From: Branchiostoma lanceolatum
Lineage: Eukaryota; Chordata; Leptocardii; Amphioxiformes; Branchiostomatidae
Direction of reading: 5' to 3'
Assembly (NCBI RefSeq): GCF_035083965.1
Contig: NC_089739.1
Coordinates: 4,842,198 to 4,906,197, forward strand
Length of the DNA stretch: 64,000 nucleotides
A program made the position numbers and the translations under genes. The notes beneath the pieces were generated by a model that was given only the letters and a program-made list of their open reading frames with translations, was not told the DNA's origin and did not search any database. Of this stretch, positions 25,401 through 35,914 are shown one piece after another. Within the stretch, counting starts at the first letter, position 1. Each line of letters starts with the position of its first letter.

Positions 25401-28051
25401 GATTTGACATAAAGTTTACATGTGAAGTTAAGGTAGAGCAGAGGATATTCCAATACAGAACCATCATAAATAAGAACTATCTATGTCGACCATGGCATGT
25501 CCAAAACACGACATATCAACACCGCAAGTACCGTAACAAGCCAATAGGGGCCCAAAATCTAATCAATTTGAGGTCTCACCAAGACCTACCACGTATATCA
25601 AGACAATCGATCTTGAGTTATGAGAGTTATTCTGTTCGTGGACACAAAAAGTACATGCCTAACGAATTACTGTAATTCTTGCAGCCTGCACACAAAGCTA
25701 TTCCGTCAGGCTCGCACCTGAATCATTGCAAAAAACTTCTCTCCAATTAGCCATAATACTTGAACTATATTCAAAGCTTGTGTCATGGTAGACTTTTCTT
25801 AACTATCATATGCCATTGTGTTAAACAAGCTTCACAATAAAGCAACATATAGCATTTACTGTGATAGTAGTCCGAGGGCATGGTCCACGCATAAGTGTCG
25901 ACGTCAGGAGCAGTGGTCGGTTCCTCGGTCAAGTATGTGCTTGGACTGTCTGAATGTACAAAAGGCATTTGGTTTAACAATGTTTAAAGTGGTCTCTTCC
26001 TAGTCTCCAAGCAGACCCAACGGTTGCAAAGACCGTATCCAACTGGCAAAAGACGGTGCCTGACAACTTCCATGTCTGACTGGAGCTTCTCTGGCTAGCT
26101 TGTACGATTTTAGCACCGTGCAGATCTGCTTGGAGATTAGTCTCTTCCACGAGTTGAACAAAATGATCATAAAAGTCAGGTTTTAGGAATAAGTCAGTTT
26201 ACCAACATACATACAGCGCATTTCAATATGAAACATAGTAATCGAAATGAAGATATGACGGTTGTACGCCTTAGCAACTACACACACTTTGAGAATTTGA
26301 ATGTGCGATCTATAACCAACCTGTCCACTGACATGATCCAGGGTACAGGACAACGTCGTCAATGGCAATGTCCCCCCTGTAGCCGTTACCGCCAAAACCT
26401 TCGAAAACGATCTAGACACAAAAAAATAAGGGATGTTAAGAGCTCATGTTTATCGTACACTAACATACTGTTAAAAAGAAAGAATGTAGAATATAATACT
26501 TGTTGACTACAAACCTGGTCGTAGAATATGTAGACGTCCACGGAGGCCTGATGCCAGCTGTTTCCTTGGTTGTTCGACCGTATCCATACGACACTTGACC
26601 CGACTCGCACCCGTAGTTGATCGATGTCGGCCCCATACATATGGTAGGCGAACTGGAGACAATACTCTCCGCTGTCAGAGACGGTAGGGCTAACAAGACG
26701 AGCTACAGCCCTCGTCAGAACGTTTGAAGTCTCAATATACATGTAGTACCCTGTCAATAAAGATAGTTCAACATCATACTCACTTATATTCTTACGTTGA
26801 TGAAGGTTAGACATCAAGGTAGTAAGATACGCCAAAAATAGTTACTCAAGCAACTGGATAAAATTTTGAAACAAACATTTCAGACAGAATCCTTGTCTCT
26901 CAGGCACTGACGAAAGACAGCAGATGCTGTCTGAAACGTATGACTGTTTCAAAATTTTATCCAGTTGCTTGAGTAACTACTTCTGGCGCACTTATATTCT
27001 TATTTACAGGTTCGGCTGTGAGTGGCCACAACCAAGTCTGCCAAACTAAGCAATGGCTACTACAAAGATCTGGCTTACGGTAAGAATACACAAAATATAC
27101 AAGGAAACATCTACTGACTCTGCACGCACAACAAGTAAAGTATATACCAAACAAAGGTTGGCGAAACCTACTGGTTATAGATTCAGTCATACTAGTCCCT
27201 AGTGAGACTTGAGGAAAATCGTTACTGTAGACAAGAGTTGAACTATAGACGGGATTTTGTAATGGGAAAAGTAATAGGGGAGCCATCAACAAGTGACCAC
27301 AATGACCAGGTACCCGGTACCGACGGTTTTCATGCAAAGGGGTTCATATGTAGCACTGATTTATCTGTAATTTTGAATTGAGAAGGAGACACAAATACAC
27401 AGGAGACCTTACATCGTCGTCGAAAAAGACAGACTGATTTAACGTAAGTAAGCAATGGTGAGTTCAATGTGACAATGTGGTCATTTTTCGTCTCTGCCAA
27501 GCAAACAATTTTAAAGCAGCATATAGAACAATTCCAAGATGAAATTCTATCAATGAGAGGCGTGGCAAACAAGCAAAACGTCGTGCTGAAAAATTAGAAA
27601 CCAAACCATGCCCTGTCGTGTGGTCTCCGCTCGGTCCAGTTGCAGCTGAAGCCGTTGGGCCAGTATGCCGTATCCACTGAAAGTCTGAAGACGCATTGCT
27701 GTAGCCACACTCGCTAAAGTCGAAGTCGCAGGAAATGTTGGTTTCCTTCTCCCCTTTAAAGTACATGTATACAGCGTTTTGTTAGTACTTCTTGTATTAT
27801 GGCATCATTCAAAGAACTGTATTGCATCATTCCATATCGTATCAATGCAGAATATTCAGATTATCAATAAGCAAACCGATACAAGGATAACTTCCTACAG
27901 ATGTGAAAGAAAAAAAACACACTGATGATCACTCACCGTCAGTAATGCTGTCAGTGGCTGAGTATACGTAGCCTGCGGTAGTGTAACTTTGACATTTTCT
28001 AGACCAGACTAAAAGTAAGGCCCAAAGAAGGATAACGCTTTCTCTCCCCAT
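19474..28051 (-). CDS. ZP-domain surface protein 1 (MAM-SRCR-sushi-SRCR-like-ZP)
   Basis: Fifteen exons: 27937-28051, 27607-27753, 26515-26750, 26321-26411, 25860-25949, 25062-25394, 24017-24262, 23162-23608, 22537-22724, 21825-22073, 21564-21611, 21202-21335, 20503-20599, 19897-20071, 19474-19574; 898 aa in frame. Order: signal peptide (1-21); MAM domain (about 40-196, [12 protein letters not shown] to [15 protein letters not shown]); Thr/Pro-rich linker; six-cysteine SRCR in one exon (227-337, [17 protein letters not shown]); sushi-like module (KPCGDF to PVCLG); divergent SRCR-like domain ([17 protein letters not shown]); ZP domain (about 569-830); RWKR cleavage site; hydrophobic C-terminus [17 protein letters not shown] with no cytoplasmic tail, suggesting a GPI anchor. 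ZP proteins polymerise extracellularly (uromodulin, GP2, tectorins). The 48-nt exon 21564-21611 is absent from the paralogues and may be optional. Exon joins are inferred from splice sites, phase and paralogues. Confidence 0.85.
20646..21110 (+). mobile_element. LINE 3' fragment with CCHC-like C-terminus and 3' tail
   Basis: Plus-strand translation [15 protein letters not shown], then [13 protein letters not shown], is the C-terminal zinc-ribbon-like end common in non-LTR elements. The 3' end reads CAATTAGCCTCTGGGCATG then AATAAAAT; similar tails occur near 41010-41065 and 15950-15990. It lies in intron 12 of ZP gene 1, opposite in strand. Confidence 0.8.
22125..22379. mobile_element. MITE, family sharing ends with 43253-43444
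   Basis: The left end CAGTGCACAAAATGGCCTCG and right end CGAGGCCATTTCGTGCAGTG are inverted repeats. Internal inverted arms include AGTACAATACGG and CTCCTGTCCGGATA. About 255 bp, non-coding. It lies about 50 nt upstream of exon 10 of ZP gene 1. Confidence 0.8.
24300..24720 (-). mobile_element. LINE 3' end (CR1/jockey-type) with 3' UTR tail
   Basis: Minus translation: [41 protein letters not shown] and [11 protein letters not shown], the ORF2 C-terminus, followed by a 3' UTR ending TGGTGTGTTACGCCGAATGG, GTTATACCGGGTATATAGA and a CAGATACAGAT tail. It is related to the LINE at 13315-13790 and lies between exons 6 and 7 of ZP gene 1. Confidence 0.8.
25500..25640 (+). repeat. Dispersed repeat (AAGACCTACC family)
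   Basis: Contains GGCATGTCCAAAACACGA, GGGGCCCAAAATCTAATCA and CAAGACCTACCACG in the same order as at 47590-47860. Intron 5 of ZP gene 1. Confidence 0.6.
26001..26140. mobile_element. hAT-like MITE with 8-bp target duplication
   Basis: Ends TAGTCTCCAAGCAGA and TCTGCTTGGAGATTAG are inverted repeats (one mismatch). Both sides are flanked by TCTCTTCC (25993-26000 and 26141-26148), an 8-bp target-site duplication typical of hAT transposons. Internal AAGCTCCAGTC/GACTGGAGCTTC motifs are shared with the element at 37366-37503. Intron 4 of ZP gene 1. Confidence 0.85.
26833..26990. mobile_element. Hairpin repeat with perfect 32-bp inverted arms
   Basis: The arm at 26841-26872 (GTTACTCAAGCAACTGGATA...) is the exact reverse complement of 26946-26977. 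The loop holds GACGAAAGACAGCAGATGC and TCTGAAACGTATGA. A related sequence is at 12165-12312. Intron 2 of ZP gene 1. Confidence 0.8.
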
Positions 28052-30122
28052 GATTTGTAATGGGAAACCGCTGCACCTTCAGGTAGAAAATGAAACAAAT
28101 TGAAGCCTTAGACACACAAAACAAAAATCTTCACATCTGTAATACGTAGGTTCGCTTTTTCGAGAACGCATGCGCAAACTCAAATCTGACCGGTCGTGCT
28201 GTGTTTGAGAGGACACCGACCGTATTACCGACCGAAAAAGTTAATTAGACGAGGCGAGCTATTTTCATACTGTGTGACGCCGACATGATGAAATAAGCCC
28301 GGATAGATTCGAAATGTATTTTTGCATATCTATCCGCAGCAGATCATTCAATTTTTGAACCATTACAAATATAATGTGTAGCAGGAAATAAACTGGCAAG
28401 TGATATTCAGAATTATCTAAACTATGAAACTAAACAGTGCGTAGACTAACTAGATGAACACAAGTCGATCCAATTGTCTATGTACAAAGATGCCTAGTCA
28501 CAGCACCCTCCCCTCTCAGACATCTGCGTCGGTTTTAAGTCGGTCTAAAACTGATTTTACCACTGAAATATGACTATTTATTGGTCGTTGGGATTCTCAA
28601 GATAATGAGATATGACTGGTAGCATAGATTGACAGGTAAAACAAAGACAAGATAGTGCACAGTACATAGAAAAAAACAAAGAAAATACCCGTAGCAGAAA
28701 ACGAACCAGCCACCATTCAGCTTCGCGCCTGCGCACCTTCTGCGCGTCGACAGAAAATTCCATTCCTGAGATATCCAGCCACTCTCTCATTGTTCGAACC
28801 ACTAAGTGCCTTACTATCATTGGTTAAACTGCTAATTGCCTTACTATCATTGGTTGAACTGCTAATTGCCTTACCTTCATTGGTTGAACTGCTAATTGCC
28901 TTACTATCATTGGTTGAACTGCTAATTGCCTTACTATCATTGGTTGAACTGCTAATTGCCTTACTATCATTGGTTGAACTGCTAATTGCCCTACTATCAT
29001 TGGTTGAACTGCTAATTGCCTTACTATCATTGGTTGAACTGCTAATTGCCTTACTAGCATTGGTTGAGCTGCTAATTGCCTTACAATCATTGGTTGAATT
29101 GCTAATTGCCTTACTACAATTGGTTGAATTGCTAATTGCCTTACTAGCATTGGTTGAACTGCCAATTGTGATGGGAAGCCAGGATCTGTTTTAGATATCG
29201 TCTGTTGCACTTGTCAATCAAACTCTGACGCAGGTAAGTTTGGATTGCAGACTTTTCTTTTAAAGCAACCACTTTCTTTCAATACATAGCAAATACTCGT
29301 ATATTTAAACTTCGTCAAGCTCTAGTTTACAACGAATGCAAAACACCTGATCACTGTAGACAGCTTCTACGGAGTAGTCATATGGACCAGGCAATTTACA
29401 ATATAATGTAGGTTTTTAAAGGTAAGAGTATTAGCTTAGCTTCTTATCTAACTTCAGGAATCATTCAAATGATTATTGAAATGCGAAGATATCAACATGA
29501 ACGAGTTATGTGTATACTACAGAATACTGCACAAAGGCATTTACAAGTTTGTTTTAAAATGCAAAACGATGCCTAAAATCATATATCAGCAAGGTCATGA
29601 TATAACATAAAAGTCAGTAGTCTGAAGAATGTATACGTCAAAAAAATCACACACATACATCTCTCAAATATCACGCCATCTATAAAAAGCTCTGATCTGA
29701 TTGGGTACCCTCAATGACCTGACTTAGTAAATGTAATTATTAATCATACTGCCAGCAACATTAAACAAAAGCCAAACCACTCACTAACATTTCTCAAAGT
29801 ATACTATTACGCCATTTCCGCCTTACGCTCTGGCAGGCTGCCACTCTGCATCATATACTACGGACACACACTAAGAAACAAATTAAGGCACACACTAAGA
29901 CACACACTGAAACACACACTAAGACAAACTAAATCCAGACACATTAACAAACAGACACACCGACTGATTACAATACCTCCGTTTTCACGGAGTTGAAATA
30001 GCATGGCATCACTAGATAATTTCCGTAGCCTGAACTTCTAAAAGAGCTAGCAATGAATAACATTTCCGACGGTTTCTTTCCATCCGTTTCCTCATTGTCC
30101 TGTCTTCCCGTCATGCCTAGCT
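28052..30122. promoter_or_regulatory. Upstream region of ZP gene 1, split by a minisatellite
   Basis: The proximal part contains ACGCATGCGCAAAC (NRF1-like) near 28167-28180. The block at 29202-29250 (TTGCACTTGTCAATCAAACT...) matches 35425-35475 upstream of ZP gene 2, so it is shared ancestral upstream sequence. In gene 1 it lies about 1.15 kb from the start, in gene 2 about 0.26 kb; the minisatellite and flanks account for part of the difference. Between 29250 and 30122 I see AT-rich sequence with an ACACACTAAGACAC repeat near 29866-29935 and no gene. Confidence 0.55.
28797..29168 (+). repeat. 30-bp minisatellite, about 12 copies
   Basis: Unit GCTAATTGCC-TTACTATCAT-TGGTTGAACT repeated head to tail with few substitutions. 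As 30 is a multiple of three, frames stay open on both strands, but these are not genes. There are no unique spacers, so this is not a CRISPR-type array. It lies 0.7 kb upstream of ZP gene 1. Low divergence suggests recent expansion. Confidence 0.95.
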
Positions 30123-33100
30123 CTAGATGCCGGTCCACAAGACCATCACTGCGCATGCTCCCATGAAGACGGAAACCATGCTCCCGGCGTGCCGTGTCGA
30201 GGCGTCGTCACGGGCTACAAGACAAAAGACACACAGAACTCAGCAAGAACCCGCTTATATTTGAACTCATATGGATTTAGAAAAGCCTTTATCAAGTGGC
30301 TGTTTCAGACAAGAAGCTTTAAAAAAAGAAAGCACACATATAAGAGACAGCTTTGCTCATATGTATGTAATGAAATTTTCTCACCGGTTTGATCGTCGTT
30401 CAGTACGATGGGACCCTGGATCAGCAGGTAGACATCGGTGTCGCCCTCGGCCTCCCTCCTCCTCCTGACCGCCTGGCAGTCCTGCGCGCACCGGGAGGTC
30501 GGGTCCGTGGCGTTACACAGCAGGACGTCACAGTGGAGGTATACCTAAACATATAGGGACAGTCTGTGAAAAGTTTTCATGAATATTTTCTTCAGATTCT
30601 CCTGACATACCAGGCCCGCCAATCGGATTCTTCCCTTCTTGTTGCCGAAGGGGAATTTACCAGCCAGCCAATTGCGTTATCGCTTGCGGCTAAGAGGCAA
30701 TGTGATTGGCTGGTAATAGCTGACCAGATTTAATGCAGCGAGAAGGACAACTTGCAGGCCGGTACGCCAGGGCCGTTTCTTGACATATACAAGCGTTGTT
30801 CTTGGCAACGAGAGGATGATAACGACATATGATCTGGAGACCTAGACGCACTTTGGCAGTCAGTCGAGTCACCAGTGTATTGGTATACACAAACGTTTTA
30901 GATTCATAAGTATATCAAAGTGATTTTACCTTACGCGCTCCGCTGGTGAAGGCGAAGGCCTGGAAACCGAACCGTTCCTCCAGTGTAGACGGTGACCAAT
31001 AGCGAGCCACGGTCGAGTCCTGGTCACAACTGCGATGGTATGCATTGGATTGACGAATCATTGTTAATCTGACTTCAAGGGGCAATTTGTATTCTCTAAG
31101 CAGGAGTCGGGGTGGGTCTAGGAGTGCCCGCGATTTTTAACGTCTCCTGGAGGAAAGAAGACGGCAGAAACCGCGGCCACTCCTAGCTACCCCCTTCCGA
31201 TCGAAACCTCTGTTTGGAAAATAGGCAATTTGCTCAATTTCTTAACTGTACAAGACTATACAAGTTAAGCTAGCTACTACAAGGAAAACGATAATACAGA
31301 GCAATATAAGAATACGCCCATTCGTAGATTCAAGAATGCCTTCATCTTTGATACTGCACATGCGTACTGGAATCTACGAATGGGCTTATTGAATAACTCA
31401 CCCATCCCGAATCAGGTGGTACAGCACGCTGCTGTCGTCCGGATCCTCCGTGGGCGTGGCCTTACAGGTGTCCGCAAACAGCTGCAGGTTCGTGTCGTCT
31501 GACGTCACCTGCAGCTGCACGTACAGCATCTGACAGAAAGTTTTTATATGCCTTTAGAGACGGAATTATTGTTTCTTTCGTGACAAGATTGTTGAAATAG
31601 GAATTTGTCATCCTGAAAAAAGTGTGTCCTCTTAAGATGTTAACGGAAGTGAAGTATCATTTCTGGTGTCGTTCACGTGTGTGTCGTAAATTTGTGTGTG
31701 TGTGTGTGTGTGTGTGTTTGAGTGTATGTGTTAGACTTACTCGCTGTCATCTCTTATTGCCTTGTTATAATACCTTGAAATATGCTTGCTTTCAGCAATA
31801 ATACAGAGGTTAATGGGTTCGATCAATAGAACAGAAATGGGGCAGTACAAATATCTATGGGAATCTTACCTGTCCCAACTCCATGGACAGAGGGTAGTCC
31901 GAAACGGGGGACCGGAAGCTGTTACTGAGGTACAGCTCCATGGAGATGACGAATTCACCCCTGCCAACGATGTGAGACCGGAACACGGACGAGCTCTGGG
32001 GGTCAAAGTTGACGGTCACGGTCTTCCGGCGAGGCAGACGACACTCCACGCTGATCTCTATAACGTCATAACGGGTGATAACCGCGCTGGAAGCGTTGAC
32101 GTTGATCGTCATGGTGTTAGTGTAGATGATTTCATCGTCTGTGTCCTTTAAAAACACACAAATAGTTGTTAAGGTAAAAGTAACGTAGACTTATGTCATA
32201 CTACGTGTTCAACATGGGCGCGTTCGTAATGAAGCTATAAAAATGCATCAAGGGTACTCATTCTATGTTGGGCACATTTACCTTATATTATGTAGAAATA
32301 TTGCCAACTACCTGAAAGCATACAATTTCTGTTTATGGCAATTACAAACTGCACTTTCCAGCTGCAAGCGTACGACCGCACCACACGAAACCCAGGACTG
32401 TGCACGTCCGACCGAGTGCGCGGTTGCAGAACTTAACATGCTAATTTCTTCAGTTAAAAAAAAAACTCAGTTTGACGCTTGAGATCAGTTGAGCTGACTA
32501 AAAGGCAGTTTCCGACCGCTATAAACACGCGTTCAGGCAGGCAAGTATATTTGAACAGACCTGTCTACTGGTTCCGCAGCCAGTAAGGGGAGCCTGGATG
32601 TAGATATGGGTGGAGTTCTCCTCGGCACTGCAAGGTGGCGCGGCTAACTGGACATCTGCCGTCTGAATGGAGTTGTCAGTGGGGCGGGGAAAACTGACCA
32701 GAATGGAGTCGGATGCGCAGGTGACTTGAGCGTTGATGTCTGAAATATAACAAGATAAACACTGCTGGAGACATATACGTTGATGCAAACGTGGTGGGGT
32801 CGTGTGGCGCAACGGCAGAGCCTTCGACTCAGAACCAAGAGGTCCCGAGTTCGAATCCTGCCATGTCACCGATCTTGTGCCCTTGGGAATGGCACTTTAC
32901 ACGATTTTCCTCACTCCACCCAGGTGTAAATGGGTACCTGACTTTGGTTGGGGAAAGTCGCATTGAGGTCACCTGGCGGCGCCGAATGGCGGCAGCCGCC
33001 CAGGCCCTTTCGACAGTTCCACAAAAATGCAAATGTGAATAAGATATACATGTTGTGTAGTGTGTGAAACCTGTAATACCCTGCATCAATTCAGCGCTAG

Positions 33101-35166
33101 AAAGGCTGCCATTGCGGGTTATGTCTGACCAATAAAAAACATTATCATAAACCATCGCAGTGCTTGAATGAAATGTTCAAAGCAGTACCATATGGGTTGT
33201 AACAAAATTACATGTAAATTAAAAAAAGCCTAAGGTTTGGGCACAATGTCCTGTTTCCCAGGAAGAGAAATCAAAATACCCAGTTGTACAGGATTGTCAA
33301 GAGGCACAAGTTTTCTGAACTATATAGAAACATTTTTCTAAAAATTGCATACCTTGTGAATTTCTGTTGTTCTGCTGCCCTGCACAGGCGAGGCACATGG
33401 TATGGTAAGCCTGTGTACATGGATAGTCGTTAGACTGGCACGGTCCCCTCACCACACGGTCTATGGCATTATGGAGAGTCGCACCATTGGTGGTAGGGAG
33501 ATGCTGTGATAAGATAAACTTGGGGACTGTAGAGGGGTAGCTTGGCTCGTAATAATATGACAAATATTGTGGATACACTGAGCCCCATCTGTCTAATATT
33601 TTGATGGAGCCATCGGACAATTGGTAGGCTGTCGTCGCAAGGCCCCCTGGAAACCCCAGGTTCATACAAGCAAATTCAGCCCAAGCCACCCTCTGCTCGT
33701 GTTCGTAATATATCCACCTAGTCAATCCCCGTACAGGTCCCCACTGCTGAGTCATATAATCGTACATCTCCACACAGCCGTAGAACTCTCCCCCCACCAG
33801 CCGCACCGTGTTGGACTCGTCCCTTACCATGGTGGCGTTGTCATAGCGACCTGTGACACATGAGGAAGGTGTGTGATATGAGAGAGGAAGAGTATCCTAT
33901 GATATTAGAGTCTAACTAGAGATAAGTATTTGTGCTACGCATACTTCAGGTTTGCAATGTTAGTTTAGCGATTACGGGGTCGTTTTATGAATATATGGTA
34001 TTGATTTTTTTTTCAGTTGAGTGCGTGTAAGTTGTGCAACTTGCGTGCCGATTTGTTAAAAATAGAGAGAATTCTTGCGACCCAAAAAAACACCCCTCCC
34101 AAAAATGGTATGTCGACCCTGTGACGTCACAATTCAAGATGGCGGCCACCCCACATGCCAGCGGATCCAACAAAGGTTTTGCTACGCAAACCTGTAATTA
34201 CAATGTACCTTAAGTCGAGGTGAGTGATTTTGGAATGGTCCCTTTTTTTGCAGGGAGGAAGAATATTGAGTGAAATATCATGCTTTTGTCTCTACAATAT
34301 TTTCCTCAACCCCAATTTTTTCAGACCAAATTACGTTATAAGGGTCCAGTAGATGAACCGAGAAGGTGGCTTTACTTTGCACAAATGCATGCTTAAATTT
34401 TGTCAAGTGTGGCAAGATATTTTTGAACCCTTAGCTTACCCAAACACACTGGTGGTGTCCCAAGCCAGGTCCTGTTGTCTCTGTTGCAAAAGTAGGCACC
34501 GTCAGAAATGTAGCGCTCAGTATAGGGAGGTCCAACTAACATGTCGGCTTCTACTGGGCAAGTGACGTTGCAGCGTCCAAATAACTCATACCTCAACTCG
34601 GACCACCACAGCTGCCTTATGTCATAGTAGTTGTAGTCACAGTCTACTGTGACGTTATCAGTATCCCATTGAAAGTCCCCACACGGTTTAGGGTCTAAAG
34701 AGAACACATGTGGAAAATTTCAGTTCACAAAACATACACATTCATGGAAAAACATCGTGAACTCTTGTTACATGAACATATCAGGTGTATTGTCTTTCTG
34801 CTGAAATAATAATGCAACCTTTGCATATTTGCAAATGAAGCATAAGTGAATTTACCATGGCACAATTGAGAGCGAGTGCTAACGACAACATAGCACTTTA
34901 AATTCAACCGAACTGAGTGAATTCTGACGAATGGATTCACACCCACACATGCCCCTTTGTTTTGTCTTTACTTGGGCAGGTAGGCATACTACTAAGAATA
35001 TAGAGACTCGTTGGTCTCGGATGGTTTGCCAGGTTCTGTAAACAGACAAAATCCAACACTCACCCTCAGTAGACGTTGACGACTCACTTGTGGTAGTTTG
35101 GCCACCGCTTTCTTTGGTCCAGATTATAAGGAAGGCTAAGGACAGAAAAAAACTTCCCTTTCCCAT
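30123..35166 (-). CDS. ZP-domain surface protein 2 (sushi-SRCR-like-ZP)
   Basis: Nine exons: 35064-35166, 34440-34694, 33353-33850, 32561-32739, 31870-32145, 31402-31529, 30930-31029, 30385-30544, 30123-30214; 596 aa in frame. Signal peptide (MGKGSFFLSLAFLII; an upstream in-frame ATG at 35187 is possible), a short Thr/Ser-rich segment, sushi-like module (about 35-119), divergent SRCR-like domain (120-285, [20 protein letters not shown]), ZP domain (about 286-540), RRRR processing site near 540-543, and a terminal hydrophobic segment FMGACAVMV. That tail ends LWTGI, two residues shorter than gene 3, and has no cytoplasmic part. It lacks the MAM and classical SRCR exons of gene 1. Introns resemble those of gene 3, so these two are the closest pair. 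Likely an extracellular matrix or mucosal filament protein; the specific role is unknown. Confidence 0.86.
32796..33015 (+). mobile_element. tRNA-derived SINE
   Basis: The head GTGGCGCAACGGCAGAGCC (A-box) and GAGTTCGAATCC (B-box) look very tRNA-like. The body has TTTCCTCACTCCACCCAGGTG, split here as TTTCCTCACTCC / ACCCAGGTG, and AATGGGTACCTGAC. No tRNA gene, as the acceptor stem does not pair and the body continues as in the other SINEs. Intron 3 of ZP gene 2. Confidence 0.8.
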
Positions 35167-35914
35167 GTTTGTACTTGGAAACTTCACAACCTTGTGTGAA
35201 AAGGACAGGGAGCCTCAAACACGTACAGAAATGAAAACGTCGCCGAACCGTCTTCCACTGTAGAAAATATGTCTTATCTTTAACTTCCGTCAGTAACCCG
35301 ACTCCTCTGCGCATGACGCCTTAGGTAATGCGCAAAGTTGAAAACAAAATGCCTTGACGGTGACCATGCATTACCAGTATGCCGTGTTTGTGTGCACAAA
35401 CCTGCTGGAACGTTACCTGCAGCTATCTGTCGCACATGTCAATCAAACTGTGACGCAGATAAGTCTGGACTACATGGGTTTTGAGGCTAGACAACGTCAA
35501 GCAATGAATACCAAGAAAGGAACGATTTGTTGCTACATGTATTACTACCCTGACGTAGTTGAGTGTGCACATCAGGCTTTAACACATCGATGCTCTACAA
35601 ACAGCATATACACGTATGTTTATGACAGAAGTATAGTTACATATTCTTTCCAGCATGGTTAAAACACAGATTTGATATACACGTTTCACATTACATGTAC
35701 TAATGAAGAACAGCCTCCCAATACAAAACGGCATCTTCGAATTAGTTTTAGCTCAAGCTACCACAAGAGCTAGCGAAAGATACGAGACAGGTACTTTTGT
35801 TTTATACATCACAATATAGCGTGATAATCTTAGCCCGCTCTACCAAAAAAAACTAGTAAAGAACAACATTGCAGATGGGTTCTTCGCTTTGCTGTCTTCC
35901 CGGCATGCTTAGCT
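35167..35914. promoter_or_regulatory. Upstream region of ZP gene 2 and 3' flank of gene 3
   Basis: Contains CTCTGCGCATGACGCC near 35304-35319 (NRF1-like) and, at 35425-35475, a block shared with the upstream region of ZP gene 1 (GTCAATCAAACT, TGACGCAG, TAAGT). A 102-codon plus-strand frame here has no domain features and is not called. The remainder shows nothing recognisable. Confidence 0.5.

Noticed and set aside
25026-25412. Plus-strand frames of 113-128 codons
   Set aside because: Shadows of the SRCR exon on the opposite strand.
28797-29168. CRISPR-like repeat array
   Set aside because: Units are contiguous with no unique spacers, and the genome is animal.
28790-29210. Long open frames on both strands (134 and 128 codons)
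   Set aside because: They come only from the 30-bp repeat, whose length is a multiple of three; no domain, start context or splice support.
32796-32875. tRNA gene
   Set aside because: A- and B-box matches are good but the acceptor stem does not pair, and the sequence continues as a SINE body shared with other loci.
35354-35662. 102-codon plus-strand frame
   Set aside because: No recognisable domain; part of it overlaps the upstream block shared with ZP gene 1, where the frame is not preserved.
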